Shown: positions 17,416 through 27,116 of the stretch, in pieces | How the letters are laid out: the number at the start of each line of letters is the position of its first letter | Numbering within the stretch: position 1 is the first letter of the stretch | NCBI RefSeq assembly: GCF_017068395.1 | Contig: NZ_CP070619.1 | Coordinates: forward strand, 1,240,001 to 1,304,000 | Length of the DNA: 64,000 nucleotides | Direction of reading: 5' to 3' | From: Rhodococcus pseudokoreensis | GTDB taxonomy: Bacteria > Actinomycetota > Actinomycetes > Mycobacteriales > Mycobacteriaceae | The notes under the pieces: model-generated | The model's database searches: none | What the model was told of the DNA's origin: nothing | Seen by the model: only the letters and a program-made list of their open reading frames with translations | Position numbers and translations under genes: made by a program

Positions 17416-18271
17416 CACGGGATTCCCCGCCGCCGACGCGGAGAACGACTTCACCCGCCAGCGTCGTCGCGCCGAATTGTCACGCCTGGTCAACTGGCTG
17501 CGCCGCGAACCGGACGACGTCAACGAGATCCTGCCGTTCGACGAGGTGGTCGCAGCCGTCGGCCGGGTCGGGGAACGGTCGCTCGGACTGCAGGTGATCC
17601 CCGTCAACTCCATTGTCGGCAGCGTCGACCGCACGCGCGACTTCGACCGGTTCTTCCGGCCCACGTCCACCCGGGTGCGGGAGCGCTGGCAGCGGCTGGC
17701 GGCCGCGCAGCGCCGGGGCGAGTCGGTGCCACCGATCCAGGTGTACCGGATCGGGTCGATGCACTTCGTCAGCGACGGCCACCACCGCGTCTCCATCGCG
17801 TACGCGATGCACTGGAGCACGATCGACGCCTACGTCACCGAGATTCAGACGAAGATCTCCCCGGACGGGATCGCGCAGCGCGGCGACCTGGTCATCAAGG
17901 ACCACCGCCGACTGTTCCTCACACGGGTCCCGTTGAGCGGGCCGCAGCGGGCGGCCGTGGTCGTCACCGATCCGTGGGAGTACGCCGAGATCAGCCAGAG
18001 CGTCGAGGCCTGGGGGTTCCGGCTGATGCAGGAGGTGGGCGAATTCCTCAGCCGTGAGACCGTGGCCCGGCGCTGGTTCGGTGAGGAGTACCTGCCGGTG
18101 GTCCGGATGCTGCGGGCGGCCGAGATGCTGCCCGATCACACCGACGCCGAGGCCTACCTGTGGGTGGCACGCGAGCGGTACCGCCTTGTGCGACAGCACG
18201 TCTGGAACGACGAGATCATCGCCGAGCTCAGTCACCTCGCACCGCGGAGGCACAAACCGGCTAGCTCGTAA
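17405..18271 (+). CDS. ParB/sulfiredoxin-fold domain protein
   Basis: A 288-residue protein with a ParB-like N-terminal domain: a short arginine-rich start, IPVNSIVGSVDRTRDFD, then PIQVYRIGSMHFVSDGHHR with the nucleotide-binding motif D124-GHHRV. There is no ParB-type helix-turn-helix, so this is not the chromosome-partition ParB but one of the stand-alone ParB-fold proteins. ParB proteins bind CTP and others of this fold bind ATP, so a nucleotide-dependent role is plausible. It is coupled to the metallophosphoesterase by an 11-bp overlap, and its 3' end overlaps the convergent winged-helix gene by 11 bp. Confidence 0.8.
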   Translation: MARDTGFPAADAENDFTRQRRRAELSRLVNWLRREPDDVNEILPFDEVVAAVGRVGERSLGLQVIPVNSIVGSVDRTRDFDRFFRPTSTRVRERWQRLAAAQRRGESVPPIQVYRIGSMHFVSDGHHRVSIAYAMHWSTIDAYVTEIQTKISPDGIAQRGDLVIKDHRRLFLTRVPLSGPQRAAVVVTDPWEYAEISQSVEAWGFRLMQEVGEFLSRETVARRWFGEEYLPVVRMLRAAEMLPDHTDAEAYLWVARERYRLVRQHVWNDEIIAELSHLAPRRHKPASS

Positions 18272-19367
18272 TCCGAACGGCGCGTTCGGTCGCCTCGGGG
18301 TGCGCGAACTTCAGCAGTCGCCTGCCCTCTGCTTCGATCGCGGTGCGGTGCGTCTTCGCGATGGTCGCCAGCGGCTCCACTTCGAGTACCGCACGGGACT
18401 TCTCGACCACCGTCGTGGTGAACGCCGCGACCCGGCCGTTCACGAGGACGGCCGGTTTGACGATGCCGTTCTGCGTGAAGATCTTCTTCCGCACGTCGTC
18501 GTCGACGAGGCGCCCGCGGTCCGCGTGCGAGAGCAGCACGTTGTCGAACGGCGCGAGGATGCGGACGGGGGCGGGGGTGCCCGGGTCCGGCCGGGGCGCG
18601 TCGGGAAGGTCGAACAGTTCCGGCCCCGACTCCCCCGCGAACACCCGGAGCCCGGGCCGCAGCCGGTCCAGGACCTCACCGAGCCGGGTCAGCCCCGACC
18701 AGGCCTGGGCGTCGCGCGCAGTCGCGGGGCCGAACGCGGCAAGGTAGCGGAGCAGCATCGTGTCGATGCACGGCGCGGCGGACAGCGGGCGGCCCACCCA
18801 CGACTCCAGGGTCGCCAGCGCCGGTTGCCCCGACCTGCCCCACAACCCGCGCGGCGGCACCTGGACCATCGGGACCAGTCCCCGCACCCCGTGGGCGAGC
18901 GCGGCACCATCACGGCCGGGGAACCGCTGCTCGAGCAGCGGCCGCATCTGCGACTGGGTGCGGGGTTCGTCGCGCACCAGGTCGCGTCCCGCGGCCGCAA
19001 GGGCGTCGAGGTCGATGCCGTCGAGACTCGACCGGTGCTGCGTGTTGGTGTGGAGGTCCCGGTCGAGCAGCGGTTGCGCCAGCGGACGGAACGTGAGGGC
19101 GTCCGACGCGGACAACGCGAAGACCGTCCCGCGCAACGCGACGATCCGCACCACTGCGCGGTTCTCGACGAGATCCGACAGCGATTCGGCGCGGAACCGT
19201 CTCAGCCGCGCCCACAGCGCGAAGTACGGCGGGGCCGGCGCCTGAGCCTGCAGTCCGCAGAGGTGCTCGATCATGTCGAGCGGGGACAGTTCCGAACGGC
19301 TCAGCAGCGATTGCCTGGCCAGTGTCGCCCAGCCCAGCGCTCGATTCGACATGCGTTCAGACCCCAC
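18261..19367 (-). CDS. Winged-helix DNA-binding protein, AlkZ/YcaQ DNA glycosylase family (HTH_42)
   Basis: A 368-residue protein of the HTH_42 superfamily. The hallmark CGLQAQAPAPPYFALWARL lies near residues 37-55, with the QAQ triplet (40-42, or 35-37 from the alternative ATG at 19352) where AlkZ of the azinomycin producer carries its catalytic Gln-x-Gln. A later block (VALRGTVFALSASDA) is also typical. Members excise bulky alkylated bases and unhook interstrand crosslinks. The GTG at 19367 has AAGGGG 6 bp upstream. It is divergent from an MFS drug exporter, which suggests repair plus efflux of a genotoxin. Activity is inferred from the motif only. Confidence 0.82.
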   Translation of the reverse strand: MGSERMSNRALGWATLARQSLLSRSELSPLDMIEHLCGLQAQAPAPPYFALWARLRRFRAESLSDLVENRAVVRIVALRGTVFALSASDALTFRPLAQPLLDRDLHTNTQHRSSLDGIDLDALAAAGRDLVRDEPRTQSQMRPLLEQRFPGRDGAALAHGVRGLVPMVQVPPRGLWGRSGQPALATLESWVGRPLSAAPCIDTMLLRYLAAFGPATARDAQAWSGLTRLGEVLDRLRPGLRVFAGESGPELFDLPDAPRPDPGTPAPVRILAPFDNVLLSHADRGRLVDDDVRKKIFTQNGIVKPAVLVNGRVAAFTTTVVEKSRAVLEVEPLATIAKTHRTAIEAEGRRLLKFAHPEATERAVRITS

Positions 19368-19442
19368 CGTGAACCCCTTAATTAGTTAGCCCCAGTACCG
19401 TGTTGGTTTACACCCGTTCACCGACCCTGCAGGAGGACCCCC

Positions 19443-20963
19443 ATGGCCGCCGGATCGACTACCGCAGCCAGGGCTCTCCTGCCCGTCATGTGTTTCGTCG
19501 TGATGATTGTCGCCGTTCTTCAGACGCTGGTGGTACCGATCGTCGGGACCATCGGCGCGCAACTCGACGTCGGCCCCACCGCCGTCGGCTGGCTCCTCAC
19601 CGCGAACCTCCTCGCGGCGGCGACCGCGACACCCGTCCTCGGCCGCCTCGCCGACCTCCGCGGCAAGCGGCCCGTCCTGCTCGGGGTGCTCGTGGTAGTG
19701 CTGCTGGGGTCCCTGATCGGTGCGGTGTCGACGTCCGTGGGGGTGCTGATCTTCGCCCGGGTGCTTCAGGGTGTGTCGTTCGCGTTGTTCCCCATCGGCA
19801 TCGCGGTGCTGCGCGACGAACTGCCGGCCGAGAAGCTGACCGGGGCGATGGGGATCTTCTCCGGCACCCTCGGCTTCGGCGGATGCTTCGGCATCGTCCT
19901 CACCGGTGTGCTCGTCTCCGACGGCGCCGACTTCCACCGCGTCTTCTGGCTGTCGTCGGCCATCACCGCGGCGGGACTCGTCCTCGCCTGGATCGCGATC
20001 CCCCGCCGCCCGCGCGCAGGCACGGGTTCCATCGACTGGATCGGCGCCGTCGGTCTCGCCGCCGGCCTGGTCCTCGTCCTGCTCCCGCTCGCCGAGGGCG
20101 GCACCTGGGGCTGGACGTCTCCCGTCACGATCGTCAGCGGAGTCGCCGGAATCCTGGTCCTGGTCGGCTGGTTCCTCTACGAACGCCGGACCACCGATCC
20201 GCTCGTCGCGCCCCGGCTCCTGACCAACCCGCCCGTCCTGGTCACCCACCTGTCCGCCCTGGTGGTCGGCATGTCGATGTTCGTGATGTTCCTGGGCAGC
20301 TCGTACTTCGTCCAGACGCCGCGCGCGGTCGCCGGGTACGGCTTCGGGGCAACCGTCCTCGCGGCCAGCACCGTGTATCTGCTGCCGGGCGCGATCAGCG
20401 GCGTCCTGGCGTCGATTGCGAGCGGCAGACTGATCCACCGATTCGGTTCCCGCGCTGTCCTGATCGCTGCAAGTGTCGTCGGGGTCGGCGGTTTCGTCGT
20501 GTTCATCTTCGCCCACGACCGCACGTGGGAAGTCATTGCGGCGATCGTGCTGATCAACACGTACATCAGCCTCGCCTACGCGTCCCTGCCCTCGCTGCTC
20601 GTGGCCGAGGTCCGGCAGGACGAGACCGGCGTCGCGAACAGCATCAACTCGATCGCCCGGTCCGTGGGCAGCTCGGTCGCCAGCGCGCTGCTCGCGACAC
20701 TGCTCGCCGGAATCACCATCCCCGGGACCGACGTCCCGACCGAATCGGCGTACGTGATCGCGTTCGTCGTCGGTGCGGCCGCCGCAGCCCTCGCCGGACT
20801 GCTGCCGTTCTTCGGGATCACCCGCACCACCCGCACCCCGTCCGACGAGGAGGAGGACGAGGTCCACGCGACCGCCCTTGCCGCCGAGTGGGGCACGGTC
20901 GGCGGTCTCGGCGGAGCGAACACCAGCCGTCCGGGTGAACGCACCACCCCGGTCAGCGGGTGA
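19443..20963 (+). CDS. MFS multidrug exporter, DHA2/EmrB-QacA type
   Basis: A 506-residue membrane protein with some fourteen hydrophobic helices, the number expected for the DHA2 drug:H+ antiporters. The loop 2-3 motif is recognisable (GRLADLRGKRPVLL) and a proline-rich helix 5 motif is present (GFGGCFGIVLTGVL). A strong AGGAGG site precedes the ATG. It diverges from the AlkZ-like gene, 75 bp away, and overlaps the convergent sugar-transporter ATPase gene by 11 bp. The substrate is unknown; the neighbour suggests a DNA-damaging compound. Confidence 0.92.
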   Translation: MAAGSTTAARALLPVMCFVVMIVAVLQTLVVPIVGTIGAQLDVGPTAVGWLLTANLLAAATATPVLGRLADLRGKRPVLLGVLVVVLLGSLIGAVSTSVGVLIFARVLQGVSFALFPIGIAVLRDELPAEKLTGAMGIFSGTLGFGGCFGIVLTGVLVSDGADFHRVFWLSSAITAAGLVLAWIAIPRRPRAGTGSIDWIGAVGLAAGLVLVLLPLAEGGTWGWTSPVTIVSGVAGILVLVGWFLYERRTTDPLVAPRLLTNPPVLVTHLSALVVGMSMFVMFLGSSYFVQTPRAVAGYGFGATVLAASTVYLLPGAISGVLASIASGRLIHRFGSRAVLIAASVVGVGGFVVFIFAHDRTWEVIAAIVLINTYISLAYASLPSLLVAEVRQDETGVANSINSIARSVGSSVASALLATLLAGITIPGTDVPTESAYVIAFVVGAAAAALAGLLPFFGITRTTRTPSDEEEDEVHATALAAEWGTVGGLGGANTSRPGERTTPVSG

Positions 20964-22122
20964 GATTCGCCCCCGAGTTCTGATCGAACAGGGCGATCTT
21001 CGCGCGGTCGAACCACAGCTCCACCGGCCTGCCGTGCACCGCGGACGATTCGGCCGACAACCGGGCCACCAGCTGACCGCCCCCCGCGACCGCGGTCCCC
21101 GAGTCGGCGGCGAGTTCCTCGAGTTCCCGGGAGTTCACCTGCGGCCCCTCGGCCGTGAAATAGGCGTACTTGTCCGAGCCCATCGACTCGAGCACCTCGA
21201 CGTTGGCCGTGAACGTGGCACCGGACTCCCGTTGCCCTGCATCGACGAGCGCCACGTCCTCGAAGTGCTCGGGACGGATCCCCACCACGACGTCCTTCGC
21301 CGAATTCGACGACGCGACCTTGTCGCAGGTCTCCGGGGGCAGCGTGAACTCGCCGAGCGGCGTCGACACCCCGTCGGCGGTCAGCTGTCCCGGGAAGAAG
21401 TTCATCGACGGCGAGCCGATGAATCCCGCGACGAACAGGTTGTTCGGGTGGTCGTACAACTCCTGCGGCGCCCCGATCTGCTGGACCACCCCGCCGCGCA
21501 GCACCACCACCCGGTCGCCGAGCGTCATCGCCTCCGTCTGATCGTGCGTGACGTAGACGGTGGTGGTGCCGAGTCGCTGCTGCAGCCGCGCGATCTCGGT
21601 GCGCATCTGGACGCGGAGTTTCGCGTCGAGGTTCGACAGCGGCTCGTCCATCAGGAACGCCTTGGGGCTGCGGACGATCGCCCGGCCCATCGCGACCCGC
21701 TGCCGCTGACCGCCGGACAGATTGGCGGGTTTGCGGTCGAGGTGCTGCGTGAGGTCGAGGATCTTGGCGGCGTCGTCCACCTTTGCCGCGATGTCCGACT
21801 TCGACATCTTCGCCAGGGTGAGCGGGAACGCGATGTTCTGCCGCACCGTCATGTGCGGGTACAGCGCGTACGACTGGAACACCATGGCGATGTCGCGGTC
21901 CTTCGGCGCCTTCTCGTTGACCCGCTCCCCCGCGATCCGCAGCTCACCGGACGAGATGTCCTCCAGCCCGGCGATCATGTTGAGAGTGGTCGATTTTCCG
22001 CAACCGGACGGCCCGACCAGGATGATGAATTCGCCGTCGGCGATCGTGATGTCGACGTCGCTCACCGCCTTGGCGCCGTCCGGGTACAACTTCGTCACCT
22101 TGTCGAGCACGATTTCGGCCAC
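20953..22122 (-). CDS. sugC: Sugar ABC transporter ATP-binding protein, SugC/MsmK type
   Basis: A 389-residue ATPase of the carbohydrate CUT1 family. Walker A GPSGCGKST is at residues 37-45, the signature LSGGQRQRVAMGRA near 137, and Walker B with the switch His (VTHDQTEAMT) follows. The C-terminal ~130 residues form the OB-type regulatory domain of MalK-like ATPases (VGIRPEHFEDV). It is the last gene of the lpqY-sugA-sugB-sugC order, 4 bp after sugB. In mycobacteria the system imports trehalose released from mycolate transfer; that substrate is inferred from synteny. Confidence 0.88.
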   Translation of the reverse strand: MAEIVLDKVTKLYPDGAKAVSDVDITIADGEFIILVGPSGCGKSTTLNMIAGLEDISSGELRIAGERVNEKAPKDRDIAMVFQSYALYPHMTVRQNIAFPLTLAKMSKSDIAAKVDDAAKILDLTQHLDRKPANLSGGQRQRVAMGRAIVRSPKAFLMDEPLSNLDAKLRVQMRTEIARLQQRLGTTTVYVTHDQTEAMTLGDRVVVLRGGVVQQIGAPQELYDHPNNLFVAGFIGSPSMNFFPGQLTADGVSTPLGEFTLPPETCDKVASSNSAKDVVVGIRPEHFEDVALVDAGQRESGATFTANVEVLESMGSDKYAYFTAEGPQVNSRELEELAADSGTAVAGGGQLVARLSAESSAVHGRPVELWFDRAKIALFDQNSGANLTR

Positions 22123-22126
22123 AGGC

Positions 22127-22963
22127 TTATCCCTTCACGGCGCCGGACGTCAGGCCGGCCACGATGCGTCGTTGGAAGAACAGCACGAAGATGATGATCG
22201 GGATCGTGATCACCATCGCGGCTGCGGCGATCGAACCGGTCGGCTCCTCGAACTGGGAGGCGCCGGTGAAGTTCGCGATCGCGGCGGGCGCGGTGATGGA
22301 ACGTTCCGTCGAGGTCAGCGAGATCGCGAACAGCAGATCGTTCCAGCAGAAGATGAACACCAGGATCGCGGCGGTCACGATGCCCGGCGCCGCCAGCGGT
22401 GCCACCACTTTCCGGAACGCCTGCGCCGGGGTGGCGCCGTCCATCTTGGCCGCCTTCTCCAGCTCCCACGGGATCTCCTTGAAGAAGGCCGACAGCGTGT
22501 AGATGGCCAGCGGGAGCGCGAACGTGATGTACGGCAGGATCAGGCCGGCCCAGGTGTCGAACAGCCCGAGCCTGCGCTCGATGTCGAACAGCGGACTCAC
22601 GAGGGAGATCTGGGGGAACATCGCGATCAGCAGTGCCACCCCGACCAGCAGTTTCTTACCCGGGAAGTCGAGGCGGGCAATGGCGTAGGCGGCCATGGTG
22701 CCGATGACGACCGCGATCACCGTGGAGATGAGACCGATGCCGATGGAGTTGATCAGCGCGCTGGTGAACGCGTTGGTCTCGAAGATGCCGCGGTAGTTGT
22801 CGAGGGTCCACTTCTGCGGAATGAACTTGCCGTCCTTGATCGTTCCCGCGGGTTTGAACGACAGGCTGGCGATCCACAGCACCGGGACCAGCGCGTACAG
22901 CAGAACCAGCAGGTTGACCACGGACCAGCTGATCTTGCGGCGAGGGGTGTCGACGACGGCCAT
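22127..22963 (-). CDS. sugB: Sugar ABC transporter permease, SugB type
   Basis: A 278-residue permease with six predicted helices and the EAA loop ([21 protein letters not shown]) near residue 190. The ATG at 22963 is the first codon of the typical start; the frame extends upstream only as an antisense-like shadow of sugA. It starts 2 bp after the sugA stop. With SugA it forms the channel of a trehalose-type importer. Confidence 0.88.
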   Translation of the reverse strand: MAVVDTPRRKISWSVVNLLVLLYALVPVLWIASLSFKPAGTIKDGKFIPQKWTLDNYRGIFETNAFTSALINSIGIGLISTVIAVVIGTMAAYAIARLDFPGKKLLVGVALLIAMFPQISLVSPLFDIERRLGLFDTWAGLILPYITFALPLAIYTLSAFFKEIPWELEKAAKMDGATPAQAFRKVVAPLAAPGIVTAAILVFIFCWNDLLFAISLTSTERSITAPAAIANFTGASQFEEPTGSIAAAAMVITIPIIIFVLFFQRRIVAGLTSGAVKG

Positions 22964-22965
22964 GG

Positions 22966-23913
22966 TTATCGGTTTCCTTCCGTGTCGGACCCGGGAGCCG
23001 ACGCGCCGAAGAGCTTGATGAACACGAATGCGAGCAGCGCAACGCACAGGAAGATGAGGACGCTGATCGCCGAGCCGATACCGAGGTTGAACGCCTTGAA
23101 CAGGTTGTCGTAACCGAGGATCGACAGTGACCCGGTGTCGTTGGCGCCCTTGGTGAGAACGTAGATGTTGTCGAAGATCCGGAACGCGTCGAGCGTGCGG
23201 AACAGCAGCGCCACGAGGATCGCGGGTTTCATCAGCGGCAGGATGATCCGCACCAGCCGCGTCCACGCCCCGGCGCCGTCGACCTGCGCGGCCTTGAGGA
23301 GGTCGTCGGGAACGAGGGCGAGCCCGGCGAGCAGCAGCAGCGCCATGAACGGTGTCGTCTTCCACACCTCGGCGAGCACGATGATCGCGAGCGACGGAAT
23401 CTGCTCCGTGAGCGGGGCGCTGCCGTCGGGCAGCAGGTTCGCGAGATACCCGGTTCCCGGCGTCCACGCGTAGTACCAGCTGTACGCGGCGGCGACGGTG
23501 ACGATGCCGTACGGAATCAGCACCACGGTCCGGACGAGGCCCTTCCCCACCAGCGTCCGGTGCATCACGAGCGCCAGGATCAGGCCCAGGACGAACTCGA
23601 TCACCACCGACACGACGGTGATGCCCACCGTCACCCAGAACGCCTGCCACCAGTACCCGTCCGTCAGCACCGACACGTAGTTGGCGAGGCCGACGAACTT
23701 GCGTTCGTCGGGGAACCGGAGGTCGTAGCGCTGCAGGCTCAGCCACACCGCGTACACGACGGGATAGGCCGTCACCGCGATCATGAGGATCGCGGCGGGG
23801 GCCACCAGCCACAGCCCGAGCCGGCGTTCGGCCTTCTTCCCCTCCGAGATCTGGCCCTTGGACGCGACTTTCGGCTCCTCGGCGCGGTCCGCCTGCACGG
23901 TTTCGGTCGTCAC
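22966..23913 (-). CDS. sugA: Sugar ABC transporter permease, SugA type
   Basis: A 315-residue permease with a polar N-terminal tail of about 30 residues, six hydrophobic helices and the EAA loop ([21 protein letters not shown]). The longer N-terminal cytoplasmic tail is usual for MalF-side permeases. Its start overlaps the lpqY stop by 4 bp (ATGA). It pairs with SugB. Confidence 0.88.
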   Translation of the reverse strand: MTTETVQADRAEEPKVASKGQISEGKKAERRLGLWLVAPAAILMIAVTAYPVVYAVWLSLQRYDLRFPDERKFVGLANYVSVLTDGYWWQAFWVTVGITVVSVVIEFVLGLILALVMHRTLVGKGLVRTVVLIPYGIVTVAAAYSWYYAWTPGTGYLANLLPDGSAPLTEQIPSLAIIVLAEVWKTTPFMALLLLAGLALVPDDLLKAAQVDGAGAWTRLVRIILPLMKPAILVALLFRTLDAFRIFDNIYVLTKGANDTGSLSILGYDNLFKAFNLGIGSAISVLIFLCVALLAFVFIKLFGASAPGSDTEGNR

Positions 23914-25274
23914 GGGATCAGCCCTTCCGAGTTGACCGCCTTGCGGACCTGTTCGGCGAGTTCGTCGACGGTCCGCGGCGGGTCGATGTCACCGACCGGA
24001 TTCAACGTGGCGGTGATCAGGGTCGAAATGCTCTGGTACGCCGGTGACACCGGGCGGACGGACGCGGTGTCGAGGCTCTGCCGCACTTCACGCCACGCGG
24101 GGTACGCCTCCTGGAACGCCGGATCGTCGTACAGGCTCGCCAGCGTCGGCGGCACACCGCCCTTGACGGCGTTGTTGCGCTGGTTCTCCTCGTTCCGCAG
24201 GCAGGACACCGCCTCGAACGCCAGGTCCGGGTGCTGACTCGTCTTCGCGACCGCGACGTTGAATCCGCCGATCGTCACCTCGGCGGGCCTGCCGGGGATC
24301 ACCGACGGGTACGGCGCGGGCAGGAAGTTCTGCTGACCGTCGACCGTGAGCACCGTGTTGCCCGTGTCCGCGGACGTCGGATTGCCCTTGTCGTCGATGA
24401 ACGGGAGGTCCCCCTTCTCTGCGTTCTCGATCATGCCCGGCAACACGAACGGCCAATTGACCTCGAACGCAGCCTTTCCGCTCTCCATCCCGAGCCGCGA
24501 CGACGCCTCGTCGCCCTGGGAAACCGACGGGTCGGCACCCTTCGCGGTGGCGACCCGCTTCATGACCTCGAGCGCCTGCAGGGCGGCGTCACCGTCCGCG
24601 ACCGTCACCGTGGTCCCGTCGTCGGCGACGACGGACCCGCCCGCACTCGCGAGCAGGGTGTTGAACCACACCATCAGGCCCTCGTACTGCTTGCCCTGCA
24701 CCCCGATCCAGCTGGGGCGGCCCTCCGCGGCGAGGCCTTCCGCTATGTCGATCATCTGATCCCACGTCTGCGGCGGCTGCCCGTCCGGCATGAGGTCCTT
24801 GCGGTACCAGAGCAACTGGGTGTTGGTGTTCAGCGGTGCGGCGTACAACTGGTCCTGCCACTTGGCCGATTCGAGTGGGCCTTCGAGCGTGCCCTCGGTG
24901 ACCTCGGCGGCGATGCCGGGTGGGAGCGGCAGCGCCCACCCCGCCTCGGCGAACTCTGCGGTCCACACCACGTCGAGCGTCATGATGTCGAGTGACGTGT
25001 CGTTGCCGGTGAGCCGGCGGGCCAGCTGGAGGCGTTGATCGTCCGCGCCCTTCGGCAGCGTGCGTTGCTCGATCGTGTACCGGCCGCCGGCCGCGGCCGT
25101 GCAGTTGGCCGCGGCCTCCGCGTACTGTTCGGCACCGTCGGCGGCGGTGTAGAAACTGAGGACGATGCCGTCTTCCGACGACCCGCACGCGGCCAGCAAG
25201 GGAACGGTGAGGACGGCGGCCGCACCGATCAGTCCCCACTTCAGCGAGCGTCCGGGCTTGGTGCGGTGCAGCAC
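23910..25274 (-). CDS. lpqY: Sugar-binding lipoprotein, LpqY type
   Basis: A 454-residue extracytoplasmic solute-binding lipoprotein: signal peptide, lipobox LLAAC with Cys30, then a CUT1 binding fold ([35 protein letters not shown] near residue 345). It is first in the sugar-importer operon. The order lpqY-sugA-sugB-sugC beside corA and kgd equals that of M. tuberculosis, where LpqY binds trehalose. A TAGGTT box at 25422-25417 could be its -10, giving a leader of about 130 nt that contains an inverted repeat. Confidence 0.88.
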   Translation of the reverse strand: MLHRTKPGRSLKWGLIGAAAVLTVPLLAACGSSEDGIVLSFYTAADGAEQYAEAAANCTAAAGGRYTIEQRTLPKGADDQRLQLARRLTGNDTSLDIMTLDVVWTAEFAEAGWALPLPPGIAAEVTEGTLEGPLESAKWQDQLYAAPLNTNTQLLWYRKDLMPDGQPPQTWDQMIDIAEGLAAEGRPSWIGVQGKQYEGLMVWFNTLLASAGGSVVADDGTTVTVADGDAALQALEVMKRVATAKGADPSVSQGDEASSRLGMESGKAAFEVNWPFVLPGMIENAEKGDLPFIDDKGNPTSADTGNTVLTVDGQQNFLPAPYPSVIPGRPAEVTIGGFNVAVAKTSQHPDLAFEAVSCLRNEENQRNNAVKGGVPPTLASLYDDPAFQEAYPAWREVRQSLDTASVRPVSPAYQSISTLITATLNPVGDIDPPRTVDELAEQVRKAVNSEGLIP

Positions 25275-25345
25275 AGCCGCCTCCTCGAGCGGCCCTCACG
25301 GATCCAGTCGCGGTACGGCTGGGCACGCGGGCCCGCACATTGGTT

Positions 25346-25374
25346 CCTGCCGGAACACGCGCTCCACCGGCAGG
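25346..25374. repeat. Inverted repeat in the lpqY leader
   Basis: CCTGCCGG (25346-25353) and CCGGCAGG (25367-25374) are perfect complements around a 13-bp spacer, 72-100 bp upstream of the lpqY start. It could be an operator or an mRNA hairpin. No regulator gene is adjacent. Confidence 0.5.
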
Positions 25375-25523
25375 TCACGGTTTCGGCGAGGGCCGGGGCC
25401 CACGCATTGCGCCGTAAACCTATCCGACATCACCGGCGAACCGGGTGAAATCGCGGCGAACGTCGCGAATAGGACGCAATCCGTGACCCGACCGCAACCC
25501 GCCGCTCGACGGGTAGGCGCCGA

Positions 25524-26015
25524 TCAGAGCGCCAGCTTGGCCAGCATGTCCCTGGCCGTCTCCGCCGACTTCGGCTCGCACAGCACGTCGTACCGCCCGG
25601 CGACCAGCTGCATGGTCGACGCGAAGTCCCGGGTACCCCGCGTCGCCGCGTACGGGATCGTCGTGGAGATCAGCCCGAAGATGATGCCGCCGACGATGCC
25701 GACGACGAGTGGCGCCAGGAAGCCGCCCGTGACGATGCCCAGCAGCAGACCGAAGAACACACCGAGCCACGCGCCCGAAACGATGCCCCCGCCAATCACT
25801 TTCGCCCAGGTGAGGCGGCCCAGCACCCGCTCCACCTGCATGAGGTTGACCCCCACGATGGTGACGTCCTCCACCGAGAATTCCTGATCGGAGAGGTAGT
25901 CGACGGCGCGCTGCGCCTCCGCGTACGTGGGATACGAACCGATGGGCCAGCCCGTGGGGGGTTCCGGCAGAGCCCCGCGCCGCGCCCCGTTGGACTGTCC
26001 GAGTGGATTCGTCAT
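25524..26015 (-). CDS. General stress protein (YflT/17M-type) with glycine-rich membrane segment
   Basis: A 163-residue protein. An N-terminal domain of about 70 residues (SYPTYAEAQRAVDYLSDQEF, then VEDVTIVGVNL) matches the general-stress-protein-17M/YflT family, followed by two hydrophobic, glycine-rich stretches (GGGIVSGAWLGVFFGLLLGI; APLVVGIVGGIIFGLI). The start is the ATG at 26015 with an AGGAG upstream. The same family occurs next to lpqY in M. tuberculosis (Rv1234). Molecular role unknown; membrane association is likely. Confidence 0.8.
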   Translation of the reverse strand: MTNPLGQSNGARRGALPEPPTGWPIGSYPTYAEAQRAVDYLSDQEFSVEDVTIVGVNLMQVERVLGRLTWAKVIGGGIVSGAWLGVFFGLLLGIVTGGFLAPLVVGIVGGIIFGLISTTIPYAATRGTRDFASTMQLVAGRYDVLCEPKSAETARDMLAKLAL

Positions 26016-26082
26016 CGTCAGCTGGTCTCCTCGTGTGGTTACCGCAGGATCGGTCCTGTGAGAACCATTCTGCCTGCCGGGA

Positions 26083-27045
26083 CTACTTCGCGTCGGGTCG
26101 CACGAACTCGGTGGTCCGTTTCATACCCGCGGCGCGCCCCTTGGCGGAGATCACGAGCGCCATCTTGCGACTCGCCTCGTCGATCATCTCGTCGCCGAGC
26201 ATCACGGCACCGCGACCGCCGCCCGCCGCGGACGTGTGGAACTCGTACGCGTCCAGGATCAGTTCGGCCCGGTCGTAATCGTCCTGGCGGGGGCTGAACA
26301 CGTCGTTCGCCGCCTCGATCTGGGTGGGATGCAGCACCCACTTGCCGTCGAAGCCGAGCGCGGCCGTGCGCTGCGCCGACCGCCGGAACGCCTCCACGTC
26401 GCGGATCTGGAGGTAGGGACCGTCGATGGCCTGCACCCCGTGCGCGCGGGCCGCCATCAGGATGGTCATCAGAATGTGGTGGTAGGCGTCGCCGCGGTCG
26501 TAGCCGTCCGGCTGCTCCCCGACGACCAGCGTGCGCATGTTGATGCTCGCCATGAAGTCGGCGGGACCGAACACCAGGGTCTGCACGCGCGGGCTGGCCG
26601 TCGCGATCTCGTTGATGTTGGTGAGCCCGATCGCGTTCTCGATCTGCGGTTCGATGCCGATCCGGCCGACCTCGAGCCCGTTCGCCTTCTCCACCTGGGT
26701 CAGCAGCAGGTCCAGGGCCTGAACATGGCTGGCGTCCGGCACTTTCGGCAGCAGGATCGCGTCGAGGTGGGCACCCGCCCGCCCCACGACCTCGACGACG
26801 TCGGCGTACGTCCACTCCGTGGTCCAGTCGTTGACCCGGACCACCTTGATCTGCTCGCCCCACCCGTCCTCGGCGAGCGCGTCGCCGATGGTGCCGCGGG
26901 CTTCCTGCTTGGCGAGCGGTGCCACCGCGTCCTCGAGATCGAGGAAGATCTCGTCGGCGGGCAGCCCCTTCGCCTTGTCGATCATCTTGCGGCTGCTGCC
27001 CGGAACGGCGAGTACTGATCGCCGTGGCCTGTAGACGGAACTCAT
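26083..27045 (-). CDS. HpcH/HpaI aldolase/citrate-lyase-beta-like (CitE-like) enzyme
   Basis: A 320-residue TIM-barrel lyase of the CitE/HpcH family, with RRSVLAVPGSSRKM at the start, the metal-site region EIFLDLEDAVAP, and GIEPQIENAIGL followed by FGPADFMAS. It lacks the CitD and CitF partners of citrate lyase. Stand-alone actinobacterial members act on (S)-citramalyl-CoA, malyl-CoA or related thioesters. A GGAGG site precedes the ATG. It diverges from the MgtE-like gene. The substrate is not decided. Confidence 0.88.
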   Translation of the reverse strand: MSSVYRPRRSVLAVPGSSRKMIDKAKGLPADEIFLDLEDAVAPLAKQEARGTIGDALAEDGWGEQIKVVRVNDWTTEWTYADVVEVVGRAGAHLDAILLPKVPDASHVQALDLLLTQVEKANGLEVGRIGIEPQIENAIGLTNINEIATASPRVQTLVFGPADFMASINMRTLVVGEQPDGYDRGDAYHHILMTILMAARAHGVQAIDGPYLQIRDVEAFRRSAQRTAALGFDGKWVLHPTQIEAANDVFSPRQDDYDRAELILDAYEFHTSAAGGGRGAVMLGDEMIDEASRKMALVISAKGRAAGMKRTTEFVRPDAK

Positions 27046-27116
27046 GACGGACGATCCTCCACTTTCGCAGGTGTTCGATTCCCTGTATCTCTGTACAAGG
27101 ATCTAGCCTGGCAATC

